This document shows positions 21,276 to 32,704 of a stretch of DNA of 64,000 bases, one piece after another (the stretch's first letter is position 1; the number at the start of each line of letters is the position of its first letter). The notes under the pieces were generated by a model. The model saw only the letters and a program-made list of their open reading frames with translations, searched no databases and was not told the DNA's origin. The translations under genes and the position numbers were made by a program. The DNA is from Adiantum capillus-veneris. Lineage: Eukaryota; Streptophyta; Polypodiopsida; Polypodiales; Pteridaceae. The DNA is taken from the NCBI GenBank assembly GCA_014529385.2, contig CM043963.1:102468912-102532911 (forward strand). Reading direction: 5' to 3'.

Positions 21276-21943
21276 CCGAAGAAACCTAAACTAGGAGAAA
21301 ACACGAGCGTCTTGTGTAGTTGTCCATTAACTTCCTCTACGTTCACTTAGAGTAAAACTTTCTTTTTAGAAACCGCATAGATTAAGTTTGTCGTCTTTTG
21401 TTGTGTAAAGGTAGCTTGGAAGTAATCGTGCTTGCTGAGTGACTTTAGGATTGTAGGATTGTAGATTTGGATTCGGGTTTGGAGAATGATTGAAAGGCGA
21501 GACAAGTCTTAAGTCAAGGCTCTGAAAACCGTAAAAAACAAGAAAACGAGTGTTTGTGGACACTTTCCACAACCCAATTGCAGTAGTACCTAGGAGAAGA
21601 ATAAGTAGAATCCGAGGTGGGATCTCAGAACATTGCTCACTCCAAACGAATCATCTGTGAGTTGTTTATGTGAAGTTACAGAGTTTCAGGTCTACGACTA
21701 GAAATAGCACGAAAAGACTCCAAACCACTCAATCCAACTGGAGAGTAAGCCTAAAAGTGGTATGAACCAGTGGGTAAGCTTAAGGACACTTTGAGGTTAA
21801 AATTTCAAGAGTTGGCTAAAACTCAAATTATTTACTTTTTCTTGACATTTTAGGCCAAATTTTTGACTTGATTCTTAGGCTCAAAATAGATCATGAAAAG
21901 ACTGTCCAGTGAAAAAGTTCAAAAAAGTGTCAGTTTTGGACAG

Positions 21944-23757
21944 AAAGTAAATAATCACGATTATTTACTTTCAGCTCAAATTTGACCAAGGTTTATACCA
22001 ATGACTCGTTACATGTGTACAAACAACTTTTGTAAAGGCATAAAAGATTTGGATCACCAAACTGACAAAAAACTAGGTAAAAACTAAAGTTTGTACTGAT
22101 TTTTTGAAACTTGAGTGTAAATTGGGAAAAAATTTATCCAAACTTGATGAAATTTGATTCATAGGCTTATATTGATGTCATAAACATGTGTATATGATCA
22201 TTTGACAAAAAAGATGCAAAAAGTTGTCAGTTGTAAATAATCACGATTATTTATATCTGTCCCATTTTTCAACTTTTTTGACCAATCAGCATACCACTAG
22301 TTTTACCATGTTGTAATAAGCTCACAAACCAAATTTGGTAAGATTTGGATCATTGGATTGAAAATTGTGACCAAATTTGCAAAGTCAGTCCGCGGACAGA
22401 AAACTGATGACCATTTGACTAAAAATTGTCCAAACTTGATGAAATGTGGCTAGAGACCTTCAATTGAGTTCCTTAACAGATCTATGTCAAGATTGGGACA
22501 AAAACTTGCAAAAATTTAGATGGAATAAATAATCGCGATTATTTACATCTGCTTCAAAAATTAACTATCTTACACATTTGAGTATACCACAAGGTCAAGC
22601 ATACCAAGTAGACCACAAAAATCAATCTTGACGAAATTTGGATCACAAAATTCATACTTAAGCCAGATTCTTGAAAATTGAGTCTGCGGACAAAAAATTG
22701 TTGATAACTTGAACAAATCTTGTTCAAATTAAGTTTTAACTTGACTCAGAGGCTCAAAATAAATCATACTGAAAAGGTTGAAAAAATTGTCCATTTTAGG
22801 TCAAAAGTAAATAATTACGATTATTTACTTTTGGCTCAAAATTGATCAAGGTTGATACCAGAGACTCTATGCATGATTACAAACATCTTTGTGAAGGCTC
22901 ATAGAGTTTGGATCACAAAACATGCCAAAAACTTGACAAAAACTGAAATCTATACTGATTGTCGAGAAATTGTGTCTGACTTGATGAATCTTGTTCAAAT
23001 TAAGTTTTAACTTGACTCAGAGGCTCAAAATAAATCACAAAAAGACTATCCAATGAAAAAGTTGAAAAAATTGTTCATTTTAGGTCAAAAGTAAATAATC
23101 ACGATTATTTACTTTTGGCTCAAAACTAATCAAGGTTGATACCAGAGACTCTATGCATGATCACAAACATCTTTTGTGAAGGCTCGTAGAGTTTGGATCA
23201 CAAAACATACAAAAAACTTGACAAAAACTAAAATTTGTATTGATTGTTGAGAAATTGAGTGTGACTTGGTAAATCTTATTCAAATTCAGTGAAACTTGAC
23301 TCATAGGCTTATATTGATGTGTTAAACAAGTTTACATGCTCAGTTGACCAAAATTATGCAAAAATTGCCAAAAGTAAATAATCGTGATTATTTACTTTTG
23401 AAGAAATTTTTTTTAAAAAAAATTAAATTAAAATTTAAAAAACCTTGTAGTAAATAATTGTGATTATTTACATTTGCTCCAGAATTGAGAAATTTTGCAC
23501 AACTGAGTATACCACATGGTCAAGCACATCAAGTAGACTCCACAAATCAAATTTGGTGAAATTTGGATCACAAAATTGAGACTTAAGCCAGATTCTTGGA
23601 ATCAGAGTCTGCGAACACTAAACAGTTGATAACTTGGACAAATCTTGATCAAACTCAACCAAACTTGTCCAGAGACCAAACAAGGTAATTACTTGGCAAA
23701 ACAAGCCTAAAAAGTGTAGAAACTAAGAAAAGTAAATAATCAAAATTATTTACTTTT
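21944..23757 (+). repeat. LARD-1 repeat array, period about 285 bp, centred on palindromes
   Basis: Eight copies of a palindrome with the pattern GTAAATAATCNCGATTATTTAC occur at 21946, 22233, 22525, 22804, 23088, 23371, 23449 and 23730. Spacings are about 287, 292, 279, 284, 283, 78 and 281. The DNA between them is itself repeated, with recurring phrases such as GAAATTTGGATCAC and CTTGACTCAGAGGCTC at the same offsets, so the array is a decayed tandem repeat. It lies between the primer site and the coding region and has no open frames. Confidence 0.88.
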
Positions 23758-24249
23758 GAGTCCCAGAAATAAGATTTTGGACTTTCGAGCTTGTATAGTG
23801 TTAGAACAACATCATACAAGGCCACTGGCCAAGTTTGGGTTCCATCGGATCAAAATTAATACATGATAACTCAGTTTTCAAGTTGCAGATTAGTCCTTTA
23901 ACTCCTTGCATGGATAGAATTTGGAAATCTCAATTGCTAACTTACTTAGCTCAGATTGAAGAACCAGGTTGTAGACAAAGAATTGGGAGCTTGACAAGAG
24001 TTGAATTCAAGTCAAGTGGAAAAAATGGATAACAATCTAATTTACAGGTTAGGTTATTTAAGGCCTAGATTTTCATCATTTCAAAAGCTGCAACAATTTT
24101 GACACTTTCGAACTAGAGTTAATCAACTCTTGTGAGTCTAAGAGAAATCAAATGCCAAAAGTACTTTGGCAAAAGCAGTTTTATCAAACCCGAGTTTTTT
24201 TTTTTTTAAATCAATACCAAAATCTGCTAGGAGACAGTTTTTACAGAAC

Positions 24250-27200
24250 CACTCGACATGGACTCATCTCGAGCTAAGAGTTCAAGTACAATAGAGCAAG
24301 CCAGTAGCAGTGGTAACACATGTACAAGTGCTACTGTCTTGCTCTATTGTAGATTCAGAAGGCCATAGATATCTAATGAGCAGCAAAAGCACTATAGGAG
24401 CCAAGATCTTATTGATCAGAGTAAAGCCAGATTTAGAGAACTCCCACATGTTCACAGACTTCAGTGAGCCAGGTATTGCAAGCTCAAAGATGAAGTGCAG
24501 ATAGAAGTTCAGATAGTCAGTCCAAGTGCTTATCCAGAAATCTGCACAAGCCAGTAAAACATACAGTTAGTGCATATGCAATCAAGGTCATTGTACATGG
24601 ACTATAGCGGTCAGATCTATAATCAAAACCCAGAAATGAAAGATCCAATAGATCTACCAATTGAAGCCAATCTAATTGGAGAACAGAGCCAAAGTCGGTA
24701 CAAAGGTCAAGATGGAGCATTCTACAACTTGATGCTTAGTGTTTTAAAAGAAGATGCTGACAACTTGGCCAACATAGAAGCAGAAACTTCTCAACTGATC
24801 TTGACATGATAGAACCAAATGAAATACCACCAGTCATGGCGTATTGCCCAGATTGTGGACGAAAAGGTGGACATTTTTCTGAAGATTGTCCAAGAAACCC
24901 AGACAACAAGGACACATCAACCACCAAGCAAGGTACATAGCAAATTGGAAATGCGAATCTCGATGTAAGTGCGTTTAACTCGTCACTTTTAATGCAATCA
25001 GATGATTTTGCATTACCATTAGAAGCACAATTCAAAACACTGCAAGTTCAAAATCAGCATAAAGATGCACATGCACCTGAAAAGCTTAAAATGAATTCTT
25101 TGAACAACAAATTATTGCATGAATTTAGTAAAGGTGTCGAGAGATCACCAAAGGGTGAAAAGACTGTTAGGTTTGCAAATGATTCTGCATCCATTGCCAC
25201 AAGTGTGCAATCATTCACGAGTCTAAGGGACACAACAAATAGAATGATGTTAGCTTTGTATGGTACACATAATTCATATGCACACTATGTAGACCAGAAA
25301 GGAAAACTGTACAAAAAGGATCAACTTGTGTTTGAACGGCCCACATACCAGCTCATAGAAGTGCGTCCAGTGATAGATCAGAAAGGATGACTCATTTCAG
25401 AGGAAAGAATATATTATAGCCCATCCTCTCTAGAGATGAAGGATATTACCCGAGTGAACCCATAAATCTGTTCAGAGCCAAATTCCCCTCCATTAGAAAT
25501 CAAGCTTCGATGTTGTGACCAAACGAGCATATACTTTGACCAAAATAGTCGTAGATATAGATGAGACTCTAGCATCTATGATGCCTTGGCTCCTGAAACC
25601 ACAGAAGCTCATATCATAGGAGATCCATGGGATAGACAATATCATGGCAAAGATAATGCTATCTACAACTTGACTTGGAGAATAATTTGTCATGTTTCAC
25701 GAAGATACATAGGAAACTATGCAGAAGGTTTACAGATGCCAAACATCAACAGTGCTACTCAAAGTGTACCTTCACAATCCCAAAAGTTGAGACTCAACCA
25801 GAGCCAAACAGTTTTGAGCTCTCACAATGAAGCAGACTATAGTGATCACCCTAGGAAGGGGGGAGCTGCAAATTCACGAAGCTCAGCTCTAGTACCAGAA
25901 AATGCTACACCAGTTATTAGAAGCCCAAGAACTTCTAGACAGCAGACCCCTTCAAACCAAAAACCATTGGAAGACCATATAGTTGTTGGAAGTTTTCCAT
26001 TGACCCAAAAACCATCAAAATCTATAGAAAAATTCTTGTATGAAGATCAATGGGGGCAAAATTTTCAATTGATCTCCACAAGTCAAAAGCCAAGAAATCC
26101 CATAGTGTTCAAATAGTTGCATGAGACCAAGCTCGCATATGCATATCAAGATGCACATGGTAACGAATATCGGCAAGATCTTGACCTTGTACAAACCCAT
26201 GTGGATGGTACGACTGAAGTCAAAGACTATCTAAAGATGATGCAAAACCTCAAGTTGCCAGAACAGGTGATAGAAAAATCAAGATCAGCGAAAGCTAAAG
26301 TCCCGAAAGATACACAAAGGTCACCACCAAAATATCCTCCGAAGAGACAGATTCTGCCAGAAAGTACGGTGGATCTTCTAAGATCAAAAGTTACTCAAAT
26401 GCATGTACACAATGCTCAAAAATTTCAAGAAAAAGGTTCGGTATTACAACAAAACGAGCCAACATCAATTGAAGCAGGTGATCAAAGAAAAGAAGATGCA
26501 GATAAAGCTCAACCAAAGGACACTGCCACAACAAAAACAGTCAATAAAGAAAGAAATCCTGAGACGATCAAGTGCAACATTGTTGGTGAGAATGAAGAAA
26601 AGTTGTCAAAAGAAGTAAAGCTAGATTTTCAGCTAGATAAGAACCTCACGTCCTTTCGCACTTCGAAAAGATATGGTCAACCACAACTAGAAGATGCTCC
26701 TGAATTTGTGAGCATATCAAGAAACAACGAGTAGAATGATGGGGAATCATCTCGACTACCATTGAAGTAGGTTCACAGATCATCATAGCTCAATTCTATG
26801 TGATCATAGCAAAAGATATGCCATTGACCCAGAAGATGTTAGAGATACAGGATGTAAACAGGATGCAGTCTTCAGAGACAATAAAGAATGAAGACCAAGA
26901 CTGGTCACCCGTGGACGACAATACAAAGTCCTCAAGCACAGTTAAAATGGAGACTGATGCCAAAGCAAAGCTTATTGAAGATGATTCATCTCCATCATTT
27001 AGAACTTCAAAACAGCTTAAAGCAAATCAGGCAATAGCAAGTGCAAATCAAACATAACAAAAAGTAACCATGATAGCTATTGAGCAAAGAATGCCACCAG
27101 AGCCAGAAGTTAAGAAGAATAGGTTGCAAACAACCAGGAAGAAATAGGAAGTCCAAAGATCAATCAGACAGTGCCAGTCGAATCAGCTGATGCAAGCCAG

Positions 27201-28130
27201 ATTGGAACACAAAGTCTCAAGCTACTCTCCATAGAGACACAATTAGATCAAGATGAGACCATGGAAAAAGCGGGTCAAAAATCTTCAATAGAACCAACAA
27301 TGAGAATAGCTGTAGTTCTCAGCAGTACAAAAGGAGCAAGTGTCAGATGCAATGCTCTACTCAATAAAGAAGCAAATTACAATATGGTTGCAGACAACAT
27401 CCAGAGCATTCTAGAGATTACTCCATGCAAACATGATAGCAAAACAATGCTAGATTTGCATACATGTAAAAAAAAAATGGTTGTTACCCTTAACATCCAA
27501 AATCATGAAGAGCAGGTGAAGTTTCAGGTGAAGCCTTCAAAGGAAATGCTTGCATATGTTATCCTTGGACATCGGTGGTTAGATCAACACAAGGCCTACA
27601 AAGAAGATACAATGCTAATACTCTCTTTTTCAAGAGGTAGCAAGCAACATTTACAGGTACCATTAATGCTAGATTCAAAGTTGCAAAAGTCACAGGAATC
27701 AAAGACAAATCTTGCAGACAAAGGTAAACCTAAAGTGGACCTTCCACCGATTAGCAAAGAAGGTGTGACAACGTATGCCTCTACATCAAAGAATCCTCAT
27801 GGATCAACTTCTTCAAGCAAGTCAGGCTTTCAAAACTTCAAGTCAAGTGCTGACCCAACAAAAACCTCCAAGGAGACACCCAGAAAAGCAAAGATATTTC
27901 AGCCAAAGTACTCAAGAAAGCAAAGGAAAGTCAAGCAAGTGTTTGTTCAAAACAATTTAATCAAAGTCAATGATCTGGTTTGGATTAAAGACAGGGAGTC
28001 AACACAGAAAGACAACACATGGGATGGATAGCATCAAAATGGAGCTTAAAGGAACAGGAGTACTATGGAGGTAACAGACAAATATGGGTGCCAAAACCGA
28101 AGGTTAGGGCATATGAAGTAACTTCAAGTC
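24250..28130 (+). pseudogene. LARD-1 coding region: gag-like protein with zinc knuckle and inactive protease-like domain
   Basis: Open pieces at 24570-24809, 24992-25390, 25586-26116, 26117-26734, 26800-27057 and 27171-28031 cover about 3.5 kb in three frames, broken by stops and shifts. A zinc knuckle (C-P-D-C-G-R-K-G-G-H-F-S-E-D-C) lies at 24845-24889. Around it, Y-x3-G-x2-Y units recur. The last piece has a retropepsin-like layout: A-L-L-N-K-E-A where D-[ST]-G-A is expected (27352-27375), then V-I-L-G-H-R-W-L at 27558-27581. The catalytic Asp is Asn, so it could not cut. W-x-K and I-W-V-P-K motifs follow near 27980 and 28085. The product would be structural at most. Confidence 0.72.
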
Positions 28131-29699
28131 CCCCCTAGGAAAGAAGGCCCACAAGGTATCAACCTTGACAATATCTTAGGATACCTAAGAAGAGGTATAC
28201 AAAAGAACAACATCGAAAGATGCTAAAGTCTACCACAACTCTCAAGGGGATATAGAACAAAGACGGATCTCAAGAATCCTCCTCTTGGACAAGAATTCCA
28301 CACAGGTTATACAAAGATTTGGCTACCAGTCAACCATAAGCCAATTGCAACTACACAAGACCTACATAAAGATCTCAAGAACTTGAAAAAACCTAGAACG
28401 AGGCAAAATCAACAATGGAAATATAAAGGTCATCAAGAGATTTGGATTCTTAAGTCTTCCAATGCTCCTAATAAAAAATTTGATGTCGACAGTGAACAAA
28501 AGGCGTACAACAACATCAAAAACTCCTATCAACATGCCTAATTGGAGAATCAAAAAATAATGGAGTCTTCACAGTCAAAGAAGGACGGCTCAACCAACGT
28601 GACTGCAGATTCAAAGACATGTATGGCAAAAGAAACCTTCAATGCCAACTGGTCCTTCACGAACCCTCTTTTTGAGGACTCAAGCTTACTTTTACCCAAA
28701 GAAATGTTTGTAATAAGCACAAGAATGTAAAAAATCAAGTCGCCAGGGTGCAAAAACCACTCTTTGGCATAGTCAGAGTCGGGCTACTGAGCCATAAAAT
28801 GAGCAAAGCATTAGTCCCCAAGCTTCAAGTCATATTAAACTATGTGCTAAGAGTCGTAGTTATTAGGCTTACGCTCAAGCTGGAAGAGTTGAGCATATCT
28901 AAATTCATATTGCTTATGCTGGATGAGATGAGCATATGAGTCGAAGTCTATTAACTTACAATTGGTGGAGTCTCGTAGAGTCCAACACTCACGCACAGTG
29001 CATAGTAAGATGAGAGCACATATCCTCGTCAACGAAAACCATTTTTAAAGGGGTGCCAGCTTGCAAAGCCATGTCATATTCTTTAGCTACACCATCTTTC
29101 TGAAGCACCCCTCAAAATCCTTCTTGCATATCATATTGTTTTCCATGCATTTCTGTTAAGCGTAAATAGGATGTCCCACCATTAGACATATGCATTAGAC
29201 ACTCTTTTTGCTTCCACCTATGCACCTAAGGTGGACTACAATAGGCAAACCAATGTTCCATCATGCTCCCTCTCATATTTGCTGCCTTTTTAATTCCATT
29301 TCTATCAACAAATAATCCCTTGAGTACTTTATTAATATTTTCCATGCCAGTAAGTACTCCAATAATGCGAGTATTCCAAAGGCACTTTTTTCCCACTGGG
29401 TTTTTTCCCTTTGGTTGTCCAGGTATTAGATCTTAATTTAGATCCTCATCATTTTACTTCTCTTGTATATACTTTTCATAAATAAATAGCAGCCTCATCA
29501 TTATGCTATTACAACGGACAAATGCAACATCATCTCTCACATCAAAAATATTTGGACCAATCAAGATGTTGCGGCAAATTCAACCTCATCAAGAAATTTA
29601 ACGAAACAGAAGACAACCAGTCCATCAACAACCAATCAAAAACCTTCCACAACCTCCACGGACACTTTTCAATAGTGCTCGAGGACGGGCACTAAAATT
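28131..29699 (+). other. LARD-1 internal 3' region without recognisable genes
   Basis: Short broken frames continue to about 28780 but no domain is visible. From there to the polypurine tract I see nothing but A/T-rich sequence. Confidence 0.5.
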
Positions 29700-29711
29700 G
29701 GAAGGAGGGAA
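29700..29711 (+). other. LARD-1 polypurine tract
   Basis: GGAAGGAGGGAA lies immediately before the TG of the 3' LTR, the standard plus-strand priming site. Confidence 0.9.
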
Positions 29712-30719
29712 TGTTAATTGAGCCGACGTCAGTTAACAAAAGCTGCTAAAGACCAAAGACGTACGGATGCACATCAAAGATGAATATGAAGGAGCAGTGA
29801 AGATTGAAGTTACACACTTTTCACATTTTTTCAAAATGGCCATGTATTGTAATTTCTCAATTTATTTAGCCATTGCGATAATTGTAACGTGTTACGGGCT
29901 CAATAAGAGCTTCAAGATGTAAATCATAGGACACTTAGTGTACCTAGGTTGCATATACAATAAGTGTGGAGCCTTAAAGGTCTTGGGCGTCGGACATTAT
30001 ACATTTTAGACCTTGGCTAAGGTATAAAAGCCAACTTTGTAAAGTTTTAATTAAGTTTTGGATAATGAAATACATAGCGTGAGCTAACGGTGCTCACTTT
30101 TCTCCTTCTTGCGCTTCGTACTCCCTTCTCGGTTGTCACATTGCAGTCACGTTTGTTGCATTGCAACCGCAGGTAAGAGCTCTAGGCATTGACATAAACA
30201 CATCAAAGTAATTCGTAGTTTTTGGCGTTGCTGACCTGCGACCTAATTTCATCATAACTAGGGATTTACACTTTCAAATCAAAAACTAAGCATAGGCGGG
30301 GTATTGGGGCATCATTGCTAAGCATTTAGATGCATTCTGGGTCGAAAACGACTAGGTCAAAAATCCACTATTGTTAATGATCGCAATTTTGGAACTTGAC
30401 CTAAAGTGGGGTTTGAGACCATAAGCATGTGTGCTTAGGTCTTATAAACATGTTTTAGAAGTTTCGTTATGTTTGAACGTCATTTGATGCTGTAACGGAT
30501 GTGCTTTGTTTGCCGATGAGCGATTGGCTTTCAGTGATTTTAGTCACTTGAGTGTAGCTTGAGTTAGATGTGAGTTGTTAGTTGTTTTTTGAGAGATTGA
30601 CAACCTCTTGTAGCCTCTAACTAGTCCAGTCAGCTTCGTTCCATGGATTGACAATTTAATCGTGGTTCTCGCTAATACTCCAATAAGATAGGATGGTGAG
30701 GTTAGACATGCATCCCACA
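29712..30719 (+). repeat. LARD-1 3' LTR
   Basis: TGTTAATTGAG to CATCCCACA, 1008 bp, with TATAAAAG at 30023-30030. The visible mismatches to the 5' LTR are mostly transitions, which fits an insertion old enough to have diverged by a few percent. Confidence 0.93.
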
Positions 30720-30724
30720 CATGC
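30720..30724. repeat. Right target-site duplication of LARD-1 (CATGC)
   Basis: Exact copy of 20282-20286. The copia sequence resumes here with CATGCCCTAAGGACATG. Confidence 0.92.
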
Positions 30725-32704
30725 CCTAAGGACATGATCAGTCCACAAAGGGGAGTAAACCCAAAGCTTTGCGGAAAGCTTCGAACTTCTCACGAGACAA
30801 TGCCTTTGTGAAAATATCTGCAAGGTTGTCCTGTGTTGGCAAATAAGCCAAGCTGATCTCTCTTGCTGAGAGCCTCTCCTTGACATAGTGGTAATGCATT
30901 TCAATGTGCTTTGTGTGAGCACATGAAAATCTGGGTTCCTCGCAACTGCCAATGCGCTCTGACTGTCAGTGTAGATAGTGTTGGCAGTGTCATATCCAAC
31001 ACCCAAATCAGCCCATAAGGAGTCTGAGCCATACACACTCAACCGTAGCTGTAAAGACTGCCCTGTACTCTGTCTCACAACTGAAAATGGTCACAGTAGG
31101 TTGCTTCTTGCTTAACCATGATATACATGAACTCCCAAGCATGAAACAGAAACCACTTGTGGACACTCGCGTGTCAAAACAACCAGCCCTATTTGAGTCC
31201 GAAAAAGCACGTTTGGTGGCAATGATCCCCTCTTGGGATAAAAAAATCCAGGATGTAAAGTGCCACTCAGGTAGCAAAAAATCCTCTTGACAGCTTGCCA
31301 ATGCTTAGACCCTCGGCTATGCATAAATCTTGACCTATGAGACTGCAAACTGAATATCCGGTCTCATGTTGCATACATAAATGAGGCATCCAATAGCATT
31401 TTGGTAAAGAGTGACATCTGCAAGATCACCAGCATCATGAAGACTCAATTTTAAACATGTTTCCATGGGAGTGGCAATAGGTTTGCAATCCTCAAGTCCA
31501 AACTTACATAGCAATGTCTCTATGTAACTTTTCTGAGACAAGGCAATACCACCATCACACTGCTAAACTGCATGCCCAAGTAATGATGCAAGAGTCCCAA
31601 ATCTTTCATCTTGAAAGTAGCATTCAATCAGCCTTAAATTCAGCAATAAGTGCCTCATTGGGACCACTGATTAGCAAATCATCTACATAAAGAACAACAA
31701 TGAGAAGTACATCGCCCTCACGCTTTACATACAATGTGCTTTTTGTTGGACTGTTATGAAAGCCTTGTTTTACCAAATGAGTGCCAGCTTTCTCATACCA
31801 AGCATGAGGAGATTGCTTCAACCCATACAAAGCCTTCTTACATCTGCACACTTTGTTCTCTTGTCCTTTTATGACAACACTGCGAGGCTGCGTTACATAA
31901 ACTTCCTCAAATATGTCACATTTCAAGAAAGCAGTAACAGTGTCTGATTGATGTACATCCCAACCAAAATGAGCTACCAATGCACATAGAAAACGAACAG
32001 TAGTCATACGACAAGTGGGAGAAAAATTCTCTTCATAATCTATGCCTCATAGCCTTTTGCAATAGGTAGAGCCTTATGGCGATCACCCTCACCATCCAGC
32101 TTGCGTTCAACTTGTAAACCCACTTTGTACGAATGGCTTTTTTGCCAGGAGGCAAATCACATAAAGTCCATGTGTCATTTTCTATAAGTGCATCATATTC
32201 TGATTGCATAGAATCCATCCAATTTTTTGAGTTATCTGCTTCATCAAAAGACAGAGGCTCCTCAACATCATGTAAGCTAGACATAGCCAAAGCATAACAA
32301 TCTGATGCATGGCGAGAGCTGAACGAGTACAACTAGACAAAGGTGCATCCAATATATTGTCACGCAAAGTGTGCACCATCCATTTTGGCATACCTCTAGC
32401 CTGCTCATTTTCAGCCCTTTCCTCATCAAGTACATCATGTACATCTGCATCAGTAATAGGATGATCTGTAACATTTTCAAAAACCCCCATGGGTTGTACA
32501 TTTGCCTCGTTGGATTTTACATTTGGACTTCCACCACTGAAAAGAGGCAACAAAGCGTCATAATGTCCTCAGAGCTTACATAATTATTATCTCTAGTACA
32601 TTTGGATTTTACATTTGAACTTCCACCACTAAAAAGAGGTAACAAAGCGTCATAATGTCCTGTGAGCTTACATAATTACTATCTCTAGTACATGACAGCA
32701 AGGG
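30725..32704 (-). pseudogene. Copia unit A: 3' part of pol (RT and RNase H)
   Basis: On the minus strand the order is a D-V-H-D-V-L-D-E-E linker (about 32440), the RT start (K-W-V-Y-K-L near 32115), Y-V-D-D-L-L-I-S-G near 31680, K-S-Y-I-E-T-L-L-C-K near 31520, and RNase H with S-T-S-G-F-C-F near 31150 and A-E/T-E-Y-R-A near 31070. Ty1/copia RT and RNase H motifs are all present but spread over seven frame pieces with several stops. A 92-bp direct duplication lies at its start (32511-32694). Its own LTR is at 19997-20224, separated by LARD-1. Confidence 0.87.
32511..32694 (-). repeat. 92-bp tandem duplication at the start of copia unit A
   Basis: 32511-32602 and 32603-32694 share the same sequence with a few substitutions (TGGATTTTACATTTGRACTTCC at the start, ATCTCTAGTACA at the end). 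It abuts the inverted junction at about 32704. Confidence 0.85.

Larger units (their letters stand above)
20287..30719 (+). mobile_element. LARD-1: large non-autonomous LTR retrotransposon
   Basis: A structurally complete 10.4-kb insertion: LTRs at both ends, a tRNA-Asp primer-binding site after the left LTR, a polypurine tract before the right LTR and a 5-bp target duplication. The internal region has no reverse transcriptase, RNase H or integrase motif in any frame, so it must have moved with enzymes from another element. It holds a 285-bp palindrome-centred repeat array (21.9-23.8 kb) and a decayed coding region (24.25-28.1 kb) with a zinc knuckle and a protease-like fold. It splits the copia copy between its LTR and pol. 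Confidence 0.9.

Noticed and set aside
24595-26190. Tyr-Gly repeats of LARD-1 as bacterial-type YD repeats
   Set aside because: Spacing and flanks do not fit that family. Reported only as an unnamed repeat.
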